Of a stretch of DNA of 64,000 nt, positions 29,247 to 38,070 are shown piece by piece. Location: contig NZ_JAGGOJ010000014.1 of NCBI RefSeq assembly GCF_018614575.1, positions 124,001 through 188,000 on the forward strand, in the 5' to 3' direction. The position numbers and the translations under genes were made by a program. Positions within the stretch are counted from its first letter, which is position 1; the number at the start of each line of letters is the position of its first letter. Below the pieces are notes generated by a model. It ran no database searches and was not told the DNA's origin. It saw only the letters and a list, made by a program, of their open reading frames with translations. Source of the DNA: Streptomyces sp. ISL-10. Lineage in GTDB: Bacteria; Actinomycetota; Actinomycetes; Streptomycetales; Streptomycetaceae.

Positions 29247-30670
29247 GGTCGGACCACCTGGGTCATCTCGGCGTCGGGGGACGGGGCTGGCGCGGGTGCA
29301 GGACGGCGCGCTGTGTCGCTGATCCTGATCAGGATGCCGATCAGGGCCCAGTTCGCGATCACGGAGGAACCACCCGCTGCGAGGAACGGCAGGGTCATGC
29401 CGGTCAGCGGGATGAGACCCATCACACCGCCGGCTACGACGAAGACCTGGAGCGCGAAGGCGCCGGACAGACCGATCGCGAACAGCTTGCCGAACGGGTC
29501 CCGGGCAGCGAGCGCCGTACGGACGCCTCGCTCGATGAGCAGGCCGTACAGCAGCAGGAAGGCCATTGCGCCGGCGAGACCGAGCTCCTCGCCGACGGTG
29601 GCGAAGATGAAGTCGGTGCTGGCGGCGAAGCCGATGAGATCGGAATCACCCTGCCCCAGACCGGTGCCGAGCGTCCCTCCGGCGCCGAAGGACATCAGGA
29701 CCTGGGTCATCTGATCGCAGGCGTAGATCATGTTGGTGCCCTCGGGTGCGGTCTCCAGGCACCCGAAGGGGTCGAGCCAGGCGGCCACACGGGACTGGAC
29801 GTGACTCGCGAACTGCGAGACGACGACCGCGCCGCCCGCGGACATCAGCAGACCCATCACGATCCAGCTGGTCCGCTCGGTGGCGACGTACAGCATGATC
29901 ACGAACATGCCGAAGAACAGCAGCGAGGTACCGAGGTCGTTCTCGAAGACCAGCACCAGCAGGCTCATGGCCCAGATGGTGAGGATCGGGCCGAGGTCGC
30001 GGCCGCGCGGCAGGTAGAGCCCCATGAAACGGCGGCTGGCCAGCGCCAGAGCATCCCGTTTCACCATGAGATAGCCGGAGAAGAAGACGGCGATGATGAT
30101 CTTCGCGAACTCGCCGGGCTGGATGGAGAAACCGCCGACACGGATCCAGATCTTCGCACCGAAGACATTCGCGCCGAGGCCCGGAACGAGCGGCAGCAGC
30201 AGCAGAACCAGCGCCGCCGCCATCGAGATGTAGGTGTAGCGCTGGAGGATGCGGTGGTCCTTCAGCATCAGGAGCACACCGACGAACAGGGCGACACCGA
30301 GGGCCGAGTACATCAGCTGGTTGGTGGCCTGCGCCGAGAAGTCGCCACGAGCCTGCAGCCGGGGGGACTGGTCGAGGCGCCAGATCAGCACCAGGCCGAG
30401 TCCGTTCAGCAGCGTCGCCAGCGGCAGCAGCAGCGGGTCCGCGTACTTGGCGAACTTGCGCACCACGAGGTGGGCGACGCCTGCGAGCAGACCCAGGCCG
30501 AGCCCGTAGCCGAGCATGCCCGTGGGCACCTCGCCGTCGAGAGCGAGCCCGGCGTTGAGGTAGGCGAACACCGGAATCGCGACGGCGAACCCGAGCAGCA
30601 TCAGCTCGGTGTTCCGTCGGCTCGGTGCGTCGATCGCACCGATCGTGGTCGTGTTGGTGACAACGCTCAT
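29243..30670 (-). CDS. SEDS-family peptidoglycan glycosyltransferase (FtsW/RodA)
   Basis: This 475-residue protein has about ten membrane helices and SEDS hallmarks, including the large extracellular loop and the LGTGLGQGDSDLIGFAASTDFI segment with the conserved acidic residues. SEDS proteins polymerise lipid II into glycan strands and work with a class B PBP, here the overlapping pbpA. Most actinobacterial versions in this operon are called FtsW or RodA; sequence alone does not decide. N-terminus MSVVTNTTTIG is preceded by pstP with 26 bases between. Confidence 0.94.
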   Translation of the reverse strand: MSVVTNTTTIGAIDAPSRRNTELMLLGFAVAIPVFAYLNAGLALDGEVPTGMLGYGLGLGLLAGVAHLVVRKFAKYADPLLLPLATLLNGLGLVLIWRLDQSPRLQARGDFSAQATNQLMYSALGVALFVGVLLMLKDHRILQRYTYISMAAALVLLLLPLVPGLGANVFGAKIWIRVGGFSIQPGEFAKIIIAVFFSGYLMVKRDALALASRRFMGLYLPRGRDLGPILTIWAMSLLVLVFENDLGTSLLFFGMFVIMLYVATERTSWIVMGLLMSAGGAVVVSQFASHVQSRVAAWLDPFGCLETAPEGTNMIYACDQMTQVLMSFGAGGTLGTGLGQGDSDLIGFAASTDFIFATVGEELGLAGAMAFLLLYGLLIERGVRTALAARDPFGKLFAIGLSGAFALQVFVVAGGVMGLIPLTGMTLPFLAAGGSSVIANWALIGILIRISDTARRPAPAPAPSPDAEMTQVVRP

Positions 30671-30696
30671 GGTGGAGAAGGCCCCCTACGGCCCTG

Positions 30697-32190
30697 TTAC
30701 TGCTTGCCGCAGTTCGAGGCCAGCTTCTGCTCCTCCTCCGAGAGGGTGGGACCCGGAGAGGGAGCGGCTGTCGGCTTGGTCTTGGCGTTCTGGGTGGTGG
30801 GCGTCCCGGCCGTGTCTTCGGCCTCGGCGTCGCCCGTGCCGGGCGGCGGGGTGCTGGCGCGGTCGGCCGCCTCGCGGCGCTGCTCGTCCTTCTTGCAGGC
30901 GGTGGCCTGGCGGGCGAGCTCGTCGATCTTTGCCCGGGCCTTGCCGAGGCTGTCCTCGGTGATCGTCGCCTCCACCCGCTTGCGCTGGTAGGGCGGTAGG
31001 TACTTGAGTTCGATCTCGGGGTGGTCCTTCTCCATCTCCGAGAGCGAGACCCACGCGAGATCCTGGCTGATGCCCCGGTAGAGGGCCACGTGCTCGTCGT
31101 TCGAGCCCACGTAGTACTGGGTCTGGGTCCAGCGGTAACCGCCGTAGAGCCCGCCGCCCACGACCGCGAGCGCGAGGACCATCAGGAACGACCGCTTCAG
31201 CCACTTGCGGCCGCCGCGCTTGACGAAGTCGTCGTCGGTGAAGGACCCGAAGGAGCCCTCCGGGGGCATGCCGCCGTATCCGTCGCCGGAGCCTGGCGGG
31301 CCGAAGCTCCCGCCGGGAGCCGGCGGTGCGGAGGGGCGGCCGAGGCCCGCCGCGCGGCCGGCCGGGGTCTGCATCGCGCCGCCGTCGTTCAGCTGGTGCT
31401 GGTTCTCGGCGACCGCGCCGACGACGACCGGGGTGTCGCTCAGCTGTGCGGCGAGCGTGTCACCGGAATCGGTGTCGAGGACGTCGGCGACGATGCAGGT
31501 GATGTTGTCGGGTCCGCCGCCGCGCAGGGCGAGCTGGATCAGGTCCTGAACGGTCTCCTGCGGCCCCTGATAGCTGGCGAGCGTCTCCTCCATCGTCTGG
31601 TGGGAGACGACGCCGGACAGGCCGTCGGAGCAGATCAGGTAGCGGTCGCCGGCGCGGACCTCGCGGATGGAGAGGTCGGGCTCGACATGGTCGCCGCTGC
31701 CCAGCGCGCGCATCAGCAAGGACCGCTGCGGGTGGGTGGTGGCCTCTTCCTCGGTGATGCGTCCCTCGTCGACGAGCCGCTGCACCCAGGTGTGGTCCTG
31801 CGTGATCTGGGTCAGCACGCCGTCGCGCAGCAGGTACGCGCGGGAGTCGCCGACATGGACGAGGCCGAGGCGCTGACCGGTCCACAGCAGCGCCGTGAGC
31901 GTGGTGCCCATGCCTTCGAGCTGGGGATCCTCCTCGACCATCAGCCGCAGCTGGTCGTTGGCCCGCTGCACGGCGGTGCCGAGCGAGGTGAGGATGTCGG
32001 AGCCGGGCACGTCGTCGTCGAGCGTGACGAGCGTGGAGATGACCTCGGAGGAGGCGACCTCACCGGCGGCCTGGCCGCCCATGCCGTCGGCGATGGCAAG
32101 GAGGCGGGGGCCGGCGTAACCGGAGTCCTCGTTGCCTTCGCGGATCATGCCCTTGTGCGATCCGGCGGCGAAACGCAGAGAAAGACTCAT
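30697..32190 (-). CDS. pstP: PP2C-family Ser/Thr phosphatase PstP
   Basis: This 497-residue membrane phosphatase reverses phosphorylation by PknB and related kinases. The catalytic PPM domain (about 1-235) shows RxxNEDS (IREGNEDSGY), ADGMGGQAAGE, SDGLSGVV and GGGPDNIT, the four metal-binding motifs. A Gly/Pro linker, one membrane helix (about 335-355) and an extracellular helical tail follow. ATG 32190 (MSLSLRFAAGSHKG) is chosen for GAGG nearby; the longer in-frame form lacks a site. Confidence 0.95.
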   Translation of the reverse strand: MSLSLRFAAGSHKGMIREGNEDSGYAGPRLLAIADGMGGQAAGEVASSEVISTLVTLDDDVPGSDILTSLGTAVQRANDQLRLMVEEDPQLEGMGTTLTALLWTGQRLGLVHVGDSRAYLLRDGVLTQITQDHTWVQRLVDEGRITEEEATTHPQRSLLMRALGSGDHVEPDLSIREVRAGDRYLICSDGLSGVVSHQTMEETLASYQGPQETVQDLIQLALRGGGPDNITCIVADVLDTDSGDTLAAQLSDTPVVVGAVAENQHQLNDGGAMQTPAGRAAGLGRPSAPPAPGGSFGPPGSGDGYGGMPPEGSFGSFTDDDFVKRGGRKWLKRSFLMVLALAVVGGGLYGGYRWTQTQYYVGSNDEHVALYRGISQDLAWVSLSEMEKDHPEIELKYLPPYQRKRVEATITEDSLGKARAKIDELARQATACKKDEQRREAADRASTPPPGTGDAEAEDTAGTPTTQNAKTKPTAAPSPGPTLSEEEQKLASNCGKQ

Positions 32191-32331
32191 GCGCACCTCG
32201 CCCGTCGGCTCGCCAGGCGTTTGTCGCGCCAGCCGGTCTCGAGCCACACTGCCCACCCTCCGGTCGGGAGCCCGTGCCGGTCCCCCGTGGGGACCGCTGC
32301 GGCTCGCTCGCTCCGCTCGCTCATTTTCGTA

Positions 32332-32850
32332 CTACTTCCGCAGCTCGATGACGGTCTTGCCGATGCGGATCGGCGCGCCCAGCGGAATCGGTGTCGCGGT
32401 GGTGAGCCGGGTCCGGTCGAGATAGGTGCCGTTGGTGGACCCGAGATCCTCGACGATCCACTGGCCGTCTCGATCGGGGTAGATCCTGGCATGCCGGCTG
32501 GAGGCGTAGTCGTCGTCCAGCACGATGGTGGAGTCGTGCGCCCGGCCCAGGGTGATCGTCTGGCCCTGGAGCGCGACGGTGGTGCCCGTGAGGGTGCCCT
32601 CCGAGACGACCAGCTTCGTCGGCGCCCCTCTGCGCTGACGGCCGCCCGCCTGCTGGCGCTGCTGCTGCTGCGGCGGCGCAGCGGCCTGGCGCGCCTGCTG
32701 GGGACGGGCGTCCGCATTGCGGCGTGAGCCGCGCTGCGTGACGCGCGTTCCGAACAGATCGCTGCGGATGACCTGGACGGCCACGATCACGAACAGCCAC
32801 AGAACAGCCAGGAAACCTAGCCGCATGACCGTCAGGGTCAGCTCTGACAT
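32332..32850 (-). CDS. fhaB: FHA-domain membrane protein FhaB (FipA-like)
   Basis: This 172-residue protein has an N-terminal membrane helix (about 7-30), a Gln/Arg-rich linker and a C-terminal forkhead-associated domain (about 80-172). The phosphothreonine-binding residues are visible in LGRAHDSTI, SSRHARI and DLGSTNGTYLD. In mycobacteria FhaB binds phosphorylated FtsZ/FtsQ partners and is itself a PknB/PknA target. It lies 10 bases after fhaA and 141 bases before pstP. Confidence 0.93.
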   Translation of the reverse strand: MSELTLTVMRLGFLAVLWLFVIVAVQVIRSDLFGTRVTQRGSRRNADARPQQARQAAAPPQQQQRQQAGGRQRRGAPTKLVVSEGTLTGTTVALQGQTITLGRAHDSTIVLDDDYASSRHARIYPDRDGQWIVEDLGSTNGTYLDRTRLTTATPIPLGAPIRIGKTVIELRK

Positions 32851-32860
32851 TGCCCCCGCT

Positions 32861-33700
32861 TCACCCTTCGGCTTGCCGGTAAACGATGGTGGTGCTGCCC
32901 ACGACGATCCGCGAGCCGTCGCGGAGCGTAGCGCGGGTGGTGTGCTGCCCGTCCACCACGATGCCGTTGGTGGACCCGAGATCCTGGATCGTCGAGGGCG
33001 TTCCGGTCCGGATCTCACAGTGCCGGCGCGATACGCCGGGGTCGTCGATCCGCACATCGGCGTCGGTGCTGCGACCCAGCACCAGCGTCGGGCGGGAGAT
33101 CTGATGGCGTGTGCCGTTGATCTCGATCCAGCGTCGTACGTGTGCGCTCGGCATGGCGCCGGGAACCGGGGCGCGCTGGCCGGCCGCGGGGCCGGGGCGC
33201 CGGTCGCCGGCCGTGCCGGGCGGTGGTGCGGCGGGCATGGGCGGGGCGCCCGTCGGCGGGTAGCCGTAGCCACCGCGCGGGGCGCCCTGCTGTGCTGCCG
33301 CGGGGCCGGGAGAGCTCTGTGACGTACTCGACGCCAGAGTGCGACTGCGCACCCGGTACAGACCGGTGTCGAGGTCGTCCGCCTTCTCCAGGTGCACCTT
33401 GATGGGACCCATGAAGGTGTAGCGCTGCTGCTTGGCGTAGTCGCGGACCAGGCCGGACAGCTCGTCGCCGAGCTGGCCCGCGTACGGGCTCAGGCGCTCG
33501 AAGTCGGGCGCGCTGAGCTCGACGATGAAGTCGTTGGGGACGACCGTCCGCTCGCGGTTCCAGATCGTCGCGTTGTTGTCGCACTCCCGCTGGAGGGCGC
33601 CCGCGATCTCGACGGGCTGGACCTCGGACTTGAACACCTTGGCGAAGGTGCCGTTGACCAAGCCTTCGAGGCGCTGCTCGAAACGCTTCAGGACTCCCAT
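32861..33700 (-). CDS. fhaA: DUF3662/FHA-domain protein FhaA
   Basis: This 279-residue protein starts with an N-terminal DUF3662 domain (about 1-120, MGVLKRFEQRLEGLVNGTFAKVF). A Pro/Gly/Ala-rich linker follows, then a C-terminal FHA domain (about 190-279) with LGRSTDAD, SRRHCEI and DLGSTNGIVVDG. Family members regulate cell-wall synthesis, for example by binding phosphorylated MviN in mycobacteria. It is the first gene of the minus-strand operon and has GGAGGTGCCCC before ATG 33700. Confidence 0.94.
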   Translation of the reverse strand: MGVLKRFEQRLEGLVNGTFAKVFKSEVQPVEIAGALQRECDNNATIWNRERTVVPNDFIVELSAPDFERLSPYAGQLGDELSGLVRDYAKQQRYTFMGPIKVHLEKADDLDTGLYRVRSRTLASSTSQSSPGPAAAQQGAPRGGYGYPPTGAPPMPAAPPPGTAGDRRPGPAAGQRAPVPGAMPSAHVRRWIEINGTRHQISRPTLVLGRSTDADVRIDDPGVSRRHCEIRTGTPSTIQDLGSTNGIVVDGQHTTRATLRDGSRIVVGSTTIVYRQAEG

Positions 33701-33948
33701 GGGGCACCTCCTCCGTCGTTGTCGCCCTGGTACTGCTTACTGATCGTATCCACGCGTCGGGAAATCGGCTGGTTCCCCTTGTCTGCCCCGTCGATGAGTG
33801 TCACCTCTCACACGGATCGTAGAGGCGGCCTCTGAACAGTGTCCCGCACCCGGAGTACATCCAGGAGGAGTGGGGGGAGGTCGCCTTCCGTTCCCTCGTC
33901 CCTCGCTCCGTTCCCTGTTCGCTCCGCGGGGCTCCGAAACAACGGATG

Positions 33949-33977
33949 TGAATCCACCCTGTGCAGCGTGCTAATCT
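33949..33977 (+). promoter_or_regulatory. Likely promoter of tRNA-Leu
   Basis: TAATCT at 33972-33977 matches the tRNA-Ile -10 box exactly. TGAATC sits at 33949-33954 with a 17-base spacer and is a weak -35. The rest of 33701-34037 holds no gene. Confidence 0.45.
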
Positions 33978-34037
33978 TCTGCATGTCGCCAGGGGGCAGG
34001 CACCGGCACGGTGAAGCACCCGAGGACAACACCCAAT

Positions 34038-34124
34038 GCGCGGGTGGCGGAATAGGCAGACGCGCTGGATTCAGGTTCCAGTGCCCGAAAGGGCGTGGGG
34101 GTTCAACTCCCCCCTCGCGCACCA
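34038..34124 (+). tRNA. tRNA-Leu (anticodon CAG)
   Basis: A class II tRNA with a long variable arm. The acceptor GCGCGGG (34038-34044) pairs with CTCGCGC (34114-34120), with one G-T pair. The anticodon stem CTGGA/TCCAG encloses TTCAGGT with anticodon CAG. The T-arm is GGGGG-TTCAACT-CCCCC. CCA is encoded at 34122-34124. Confidence 0.97.
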
Positions 34125-34136
34125 CGAGAAACCGAT

Positions 34137-34183
34137 GAAACGGGTTCTCACCAGAGACGAAAGTCCTGGTGAGGGCCCGTTTC
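34137..34183 (+). terminator. Terminator of tRNA-Leu
   Basis: GAAACGGG (34137-34144) and CTCACCAG (34147-34154) pair with CTGGTGAG (34166-34173) and CCCGTTTC (34176-34183), separated by a two-base internal bulge. Confidence 0.8.
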
Positions 34184-34336
34184 TCGTTGACCGACAGCCC
34201 CGGCGGGCCCAGCGGTGCCGGGGGCTTCGCCGTCCTGGGGCGGTCGCACGCAGCAGGGCCGGTTCCGTGGCGTACGTCGCGGAACGGGCCCTCATCGTTC
34301 AAGATCTTCAGTTGATGTGGCCGGTGCTCTGTGGGT

Positions 34337-35540
34337 CTAGCTGCTAGCGGCCAGGTAGCCGGTGGGGGTCCAGCTGCTCAGCGGTTTGGTCCGCCGCCGA
34401 TGGTGGGTGCGTCTGCGAGGCCGATGGCCGCCGAGGGCCAGGGTCTCCACCCAGTTTTTGATCTTCCGGCGGTTGGCGTGGGCGAGCTGGAAGACCAGGA
34501 GGATGGTCTGGGCGGCGAGACCGCGGATCCGACAGGAGCCGGCGGCTTCGATGGCCTCGGCCAGGGGGTCTTCGCGTAGCCGTTGTAGCCCTCGACGCTG
34601 TTCCGGAGCCGGAAGTAGACCTTCTGGCATTCGTCGTCGCCGTAAGTCGAGGGCCTGCCAGTGCTTGGCGCCTTCGGCGGGCGCGAGGGTGACGCCGCGC
34701 TGGCGGCAGACCTTGAGGGGCCCAATGGGGCTGGGCTCGGAGTCGACCAACGGGAGGTGATGCCTCGGCCCATGCTGCGCGGCTTGATGGGGCACTGTGC
34801 CTTGCCGGCCTCGGCAGGGCACATCACTCGCTGGTGGCCTTCCGTGTCCTCGTTCTCCTTGGGCATGAGGCGGTAGGGCCTGCGGGCGGGGATGAGGCGA
34901 GTCCAGGTCTCGCGGTCGTTGCGCTCGGCGTACAGGTCCTTGATGGCGTCGATAAGGGGCTTGGGCATGGAGGGGCAGTACCAGGTGCCCTCGACGAGGA
35001 TCGCGCCCTGGGTTTCCGCCTGCTTGCCGAGCTGATCGACGCGGTAGTCGTAGACCGGCTTGAAGCCGAGGGCCCGGACGGGCAGCTGCCACTCGTCGGG
35101 GTCGGAGTTTTATTACGCAAGGTCACCGGCCAGAAAGCCCTGCTTGTATCCCCGCTCGCGGAGGCGGCGTAGGACCTTGAGGCCGTTGTAGGCGGGCGGT
35201 GGCCGGGCTTGTCGAGGGAGACACCGAGGACGAGGACAGGCAGGACCTCCGGAATCGGGGTGTTGTCCTCCAAGAGGACCTGGTCATGGCGGGCATCGCG
35301 GGTGACGGCCAGGGCCGCGTCGTAGCCGAACAGATACTTGGCCCGCTTCTTCAGGGATTGACGCTTCCCCTTGGTGGACCGCTGACTGGCCTCGAATCCC
35401 CGGTCGTCGTCAGCTCGCTGTCGGCAAACGTGAATCGGTCCGGCTGACTCGGCAACGGCGTCGACCCGGACAAAACGACGGACATGGCTCCGCGGGTGGA
35501 GCTGTGGTGCGAGGGGCCTGCATCCGCGGCCTTACGCACG
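34337..35540 (-). pseudogene. Decayed transposase-like gene
   Basis: Pieces of one protein alternate between minus-strand frames. KKRAKYLFGYDAALAVTRDA and DNTPIPEVLPVLVLGVSLDK come first, then YNGLKVLRRLRERGYKQGF. After in-frame stops come LPVRALGFKPVYDYRVDQLG, GAILVEGTWYCPSMPKPLID, KVYFRLRNSVEGYNGYAK and IRGLAAQTILLVFQLAHANR. The combination resembles DDE transposase-like proteins widespread in Streptomyces mobile DNA, with a catalytic-Glu-like RNSVEG segment. At least three frameshifts and stop codons exclude function. I could not define terminal inverted repeats. It marks the switch from conserved core to accessory DNA after tRNA-Leu. Confidence 0.65.
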
Positions 35541-35599
35541 AACGAGGCAGCACGGGCACGGGCTGTTGGCTGGTGGCCGTGGGGGGATCCGAATCTCCG

Positions 35600-37096
35600 T
35601 CAGCCGGTGCCTTCCGGGTTCTTGGTGTGCGTCTGCCCCCGGGTGTGGACGTAGAGGCGCTCGCGACCACCGGCTTCGAGGGGTTTGGGCTCCGGCAGTT
35701 CGTAGCGGACGGGGAGTTGGTGGTCGGCCAGCTGCCGGCGCGGATTGTAGACCTGGTTGAACTTCCACAGCATGCGAGCGAAATTGGTCTGGCCATGCAG
35801 CAGGTTGCGTCCCAGGACGCGCGCCGCGCCGAAGGCGGTGCGCAGCCCGAGGTGCTTGCGGTTGATGACGGCTTGGGTGCGCACGAGTTCCTCGTAGAAC
35901 CGCTCCAACGGCAGCGTGGTGGGGACCACGGCGTGCTGGATGTCGAAGAGGCGGTAATCCCGGGTGGTGAGCCGCCGCGATTCGGTGTGCCAGATCTCCG
36001 TACCAGGGTAGGGCGTCATGACGGTGAAGTGGACGATCTCCGGTACGGACAGTGCGAACTCCCGCACCACGCGGAAGCGTTCCTCGTCCCATCCGGGGTC
36101 GACGATCAGGTTGATGGCCACCTGGATGCCCAGGCGGCGGGCCGTCTCCAGTGCCCGGAAGTTCTCGTCGGGGCTGACCCGCTTGCGGTACAGCTCAAGC
36201 CCGGCCGCGTCGATGGCCTCCATGCCGAGGAACATGTAGCGCAGCCCCAGGCGTGCCCAGCGTTCGAAGACCTCGGGGTGACGCAGCAGAACGTCGCTGC
36301 GTGTCTCCAGGTAGTACTGCTTGCGGATGCGGCGTCGTTCGACTTCCGCGGCGATGGCGTTGCCGTGCTCGGGCCGGATGAAGGCGACGTCGTCGACGAT
36401 GAACACGTTGGGCTCGCGGATGGATGCCAGGTCGTCGGCCGCCGCCTCAGGCGACGCCTTGCGGTAGCTGCGGCCGTAGAACGTCCATGCCGAGCAGAAC
36501 GAGCAGTCCCACGGGCAGCCGCGGGTGAATTCGACGGAGGCGCACGGGTCGAGTTCACCGATGAAGTAGCGGCGGCGATTGCGCATCAGGTCACGTGCCG
36601 GGAGCGGGGCGTCGATGTTGTGGAGCATCTGGGGCGCCGGCCCGCGGCCGGTGGTGGTGACGACTCCAGGGACGGCCTCCACTGCCTTGTCACGGATCGC
36701 CTCCAGCAGCGGTGCGATCGCAGGCTCCCCCTCGCCGCGGACAACGGCGTCCACCGAGCCACCGGCCTGCTGAAGCACCTCTGCGGCAATGAAGGAAACA
36801 CTGTGACCGCCGAAGAAGACGAAGCAGCCGGGTACCGCCCGCTTCACCTGCTCGGCCAGCTCGATCGCCTCCGGGATGTTCGCCAGGTAGTTCAGGGAAA
36901 TCCCGAGGGCTTCAGGCCGGAAGGACGTCAGCTCCCTCATCAGCCCGGACCGGGCGACTACCTGAAGGTCCACGACGCGGACCTCGTGACCCGCATTGCG
37001 AGCTGCCGCCGCCACTCGTTCCAGGCCCAGTGGTTCGAGCCTCAAAAAGATCTCTGAATACATCAGGGCGCTGGGATGGACGAGCAGCAGCCGCAT
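35600..37096 (-). CDS. hpnR: B12-binding radical SAM protein, hopanoid C-3 methylase-like (HpnR)
   Basis: This 498-residue protein has an N-terminal cobalamin-binding domain (about 1-130; LLLVHPSALMYSEIFLRLEP, LGISLNYLANIPEAIEL, FVFFGGHSVSF). The radical SAM core carries CxxxCxxC at Cys194, Cys198 and Cys201 in RGCPWDCSFCSAWTFYGRSY. C-terminal segments such as LTTRDYRLFDIQHAV and HGQTNFARMLWKFNQV closely resemble what I know of HpnR, which methylates hopanoids at C-3. ATG 37096 opens MRLLLVHPS; an in-frame extension to 37240 is unsupported. No other hopanoid gene is in the window, so its substrate would be made by a distant cluster. Assignment is from family memory, not a search. Confidence 0.8.
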   Translation of the reverse strand: MRLLLVHPSALMYSEIFLRLEPLGLERVAAAARNAGHEVRVVDLQVVARSGLMRELTSFRPEALGISLNYLANIPEAIELAEQVKRAVPGCFVFFGGHSVSFIAAEVLQQAGGSVDAVVRGEGEPAIAPLLEAIRDKAVEAVPGVVTTTGRGPAPQMLHNIDAPLPARDLMRNRRRYFIGELDPCASVEFTRGCPWDCSFCSAWTFYGRSYRKASPEAAADDLASIREPNVFIVDDVAFIRPEHGNAIAAEVERRRIRKQYYLETRSDVLLRHPEVFERWARLGLRYMFLGMEAIDAAGLELYRKRVSPDENFRALETARRLGIQVAINLIVDPGWDEERFRVVREFALSVPEIVHFTVMTPYPGTEIWHTESRRLTTRDYRLFDIQHAVVPTTLPLERFYEELVRTQAVINRKHLGLRTAFGAARVLGRNLLHGQTNFARMLWKFNQVYNPRRQLADHQLPVRYELPEPKPLEAGGRERLYVHTRGQTHTKNPEGTG

Positions 37097-37277
37097 GATC
37101 ACCTTGTCAGGGGGAGCCGAAAACAGCAGGCATATCCCCTTCGAGCCCCGGATCCCTCCCGCGCCACCTCTCATGCGGCTGTCTGGCGGCATCAGGTGGC
37201 CCGCAGGAGTGGCCAGCAGCGGCGGCTCCGGGACCCTCAACCGGCCACGCTGCGGCTATATGGCACGCTCCCAGTCG

Positions 37278-37829
37278 TCACGGGGCGGGGATTTTGAGGA
37301 CGCCATCGTCATAGTCGACGGTGATCGAGCCGAAGTCGCTGAGCACGTCCGAGCCGAGTAGGCCCTGAAGGCCGCTGCCTCCCTGAGGAGGGCCGAGGTC
37401 GATGACCGTGACCTCTCCTGGCTCGATACGTACGTCACCGACCTTCCACTGGTCCACCCGGGCTACGGGGACCTGCCCAGTGCCGAGGATCCCGCTCACC
37501 GAACGGCGCTCGCCGGTGCGTTCCAGACCGACCTGGTCGGCGACATCCTCGTCGACCACGCTCGTGGAGGCCCCGGTGTCCAGGGCGAACATGAAGGGTC
37601 CTTCCCCCTCGACGGTCACCGGGACGAACGCCAACGACTGGCCGCCCTGCTCCACGACCCGGAGCGGCACCTCGCGCACCGCTTCCGGGGACATCTGTGG
37701 CCCGTCCCGGTCGTCACGATCTTCGTACGCGATACAGCTCACGAGCAGCAGCGCGGCCAGGGGCCCTCCAACGAGTCGGCTCGCCCACTGGTGCCTCATA
37801 CCGGGCGCGCCGTCGTCCCGCATGCTCAT
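37278..37829 (-). CDS. Retropepsin-like aspartic protease, lipoprotein
   Basis: This 183-residue protein has a lipoprotein signal peptide ending in a lipobox (ALLLVSC, Cys near residue 32). The mature domain has the single-lobe aspartic protease motif FALDTGASTSVV, and a later LLGSDVLSDFGSITVDYD strand pair typical of retropepsin-like folds. Such proteins work as dimers. The first ATG (37829) adds seven charged residues; ATG 37799 (MRHQWASRL) is an equally good start. The surroundings (HpnR-like and GH15 genes) suggest no specific partner. Confidence 0.75.
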   Translation of the reverse strand: MSMRDDGAPGMRHQWASRLVGGPLAALLLVSCIAYEDRDDRDGPQMSPEAVREVPLRVVEQGGQSLAFVPVTVEGEGPFMFALDTGASTSVVDEDVADQVGLERTGERRSVSGILGTGQVPVARVDQWKVGDVRIEPGEVTVIDLGPPQGGSGLQGLLGSDVLSDFGSITVDYDDGVLKIPAP

Positions 37830-38070
37830 GGGGCGGAGGTGCCCACCCCATCACGGCGCAAACCACTCGTCTGCCAGCCGGCGTCGCGCACGCCATGAGA
37901 GCGGGGCTGCCGCGAGGTTGACGACGGTGGATACTGCGCGGCGAAGCGGCGCCGACCGGACCGGACCGCCGCGGCGCGAGGCCTTCGACTTGGCCGCGAT
38001 CGACGATACGGGGCTGCCGCCGGTGCTCGCCAAGCTCGCGGCGGCGCGGGCGGACGAGATCGACGCAGGT

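Noticed and set aside
37830..38070. An in-frame plus-strand segment reading DLAAIDDTGLPPVLAKLAAA
   Set aside because: It has no start or ribosome binding site and continues into the antisense of the GH15 gene; it may be an old gene remnant, but nothing supports that.
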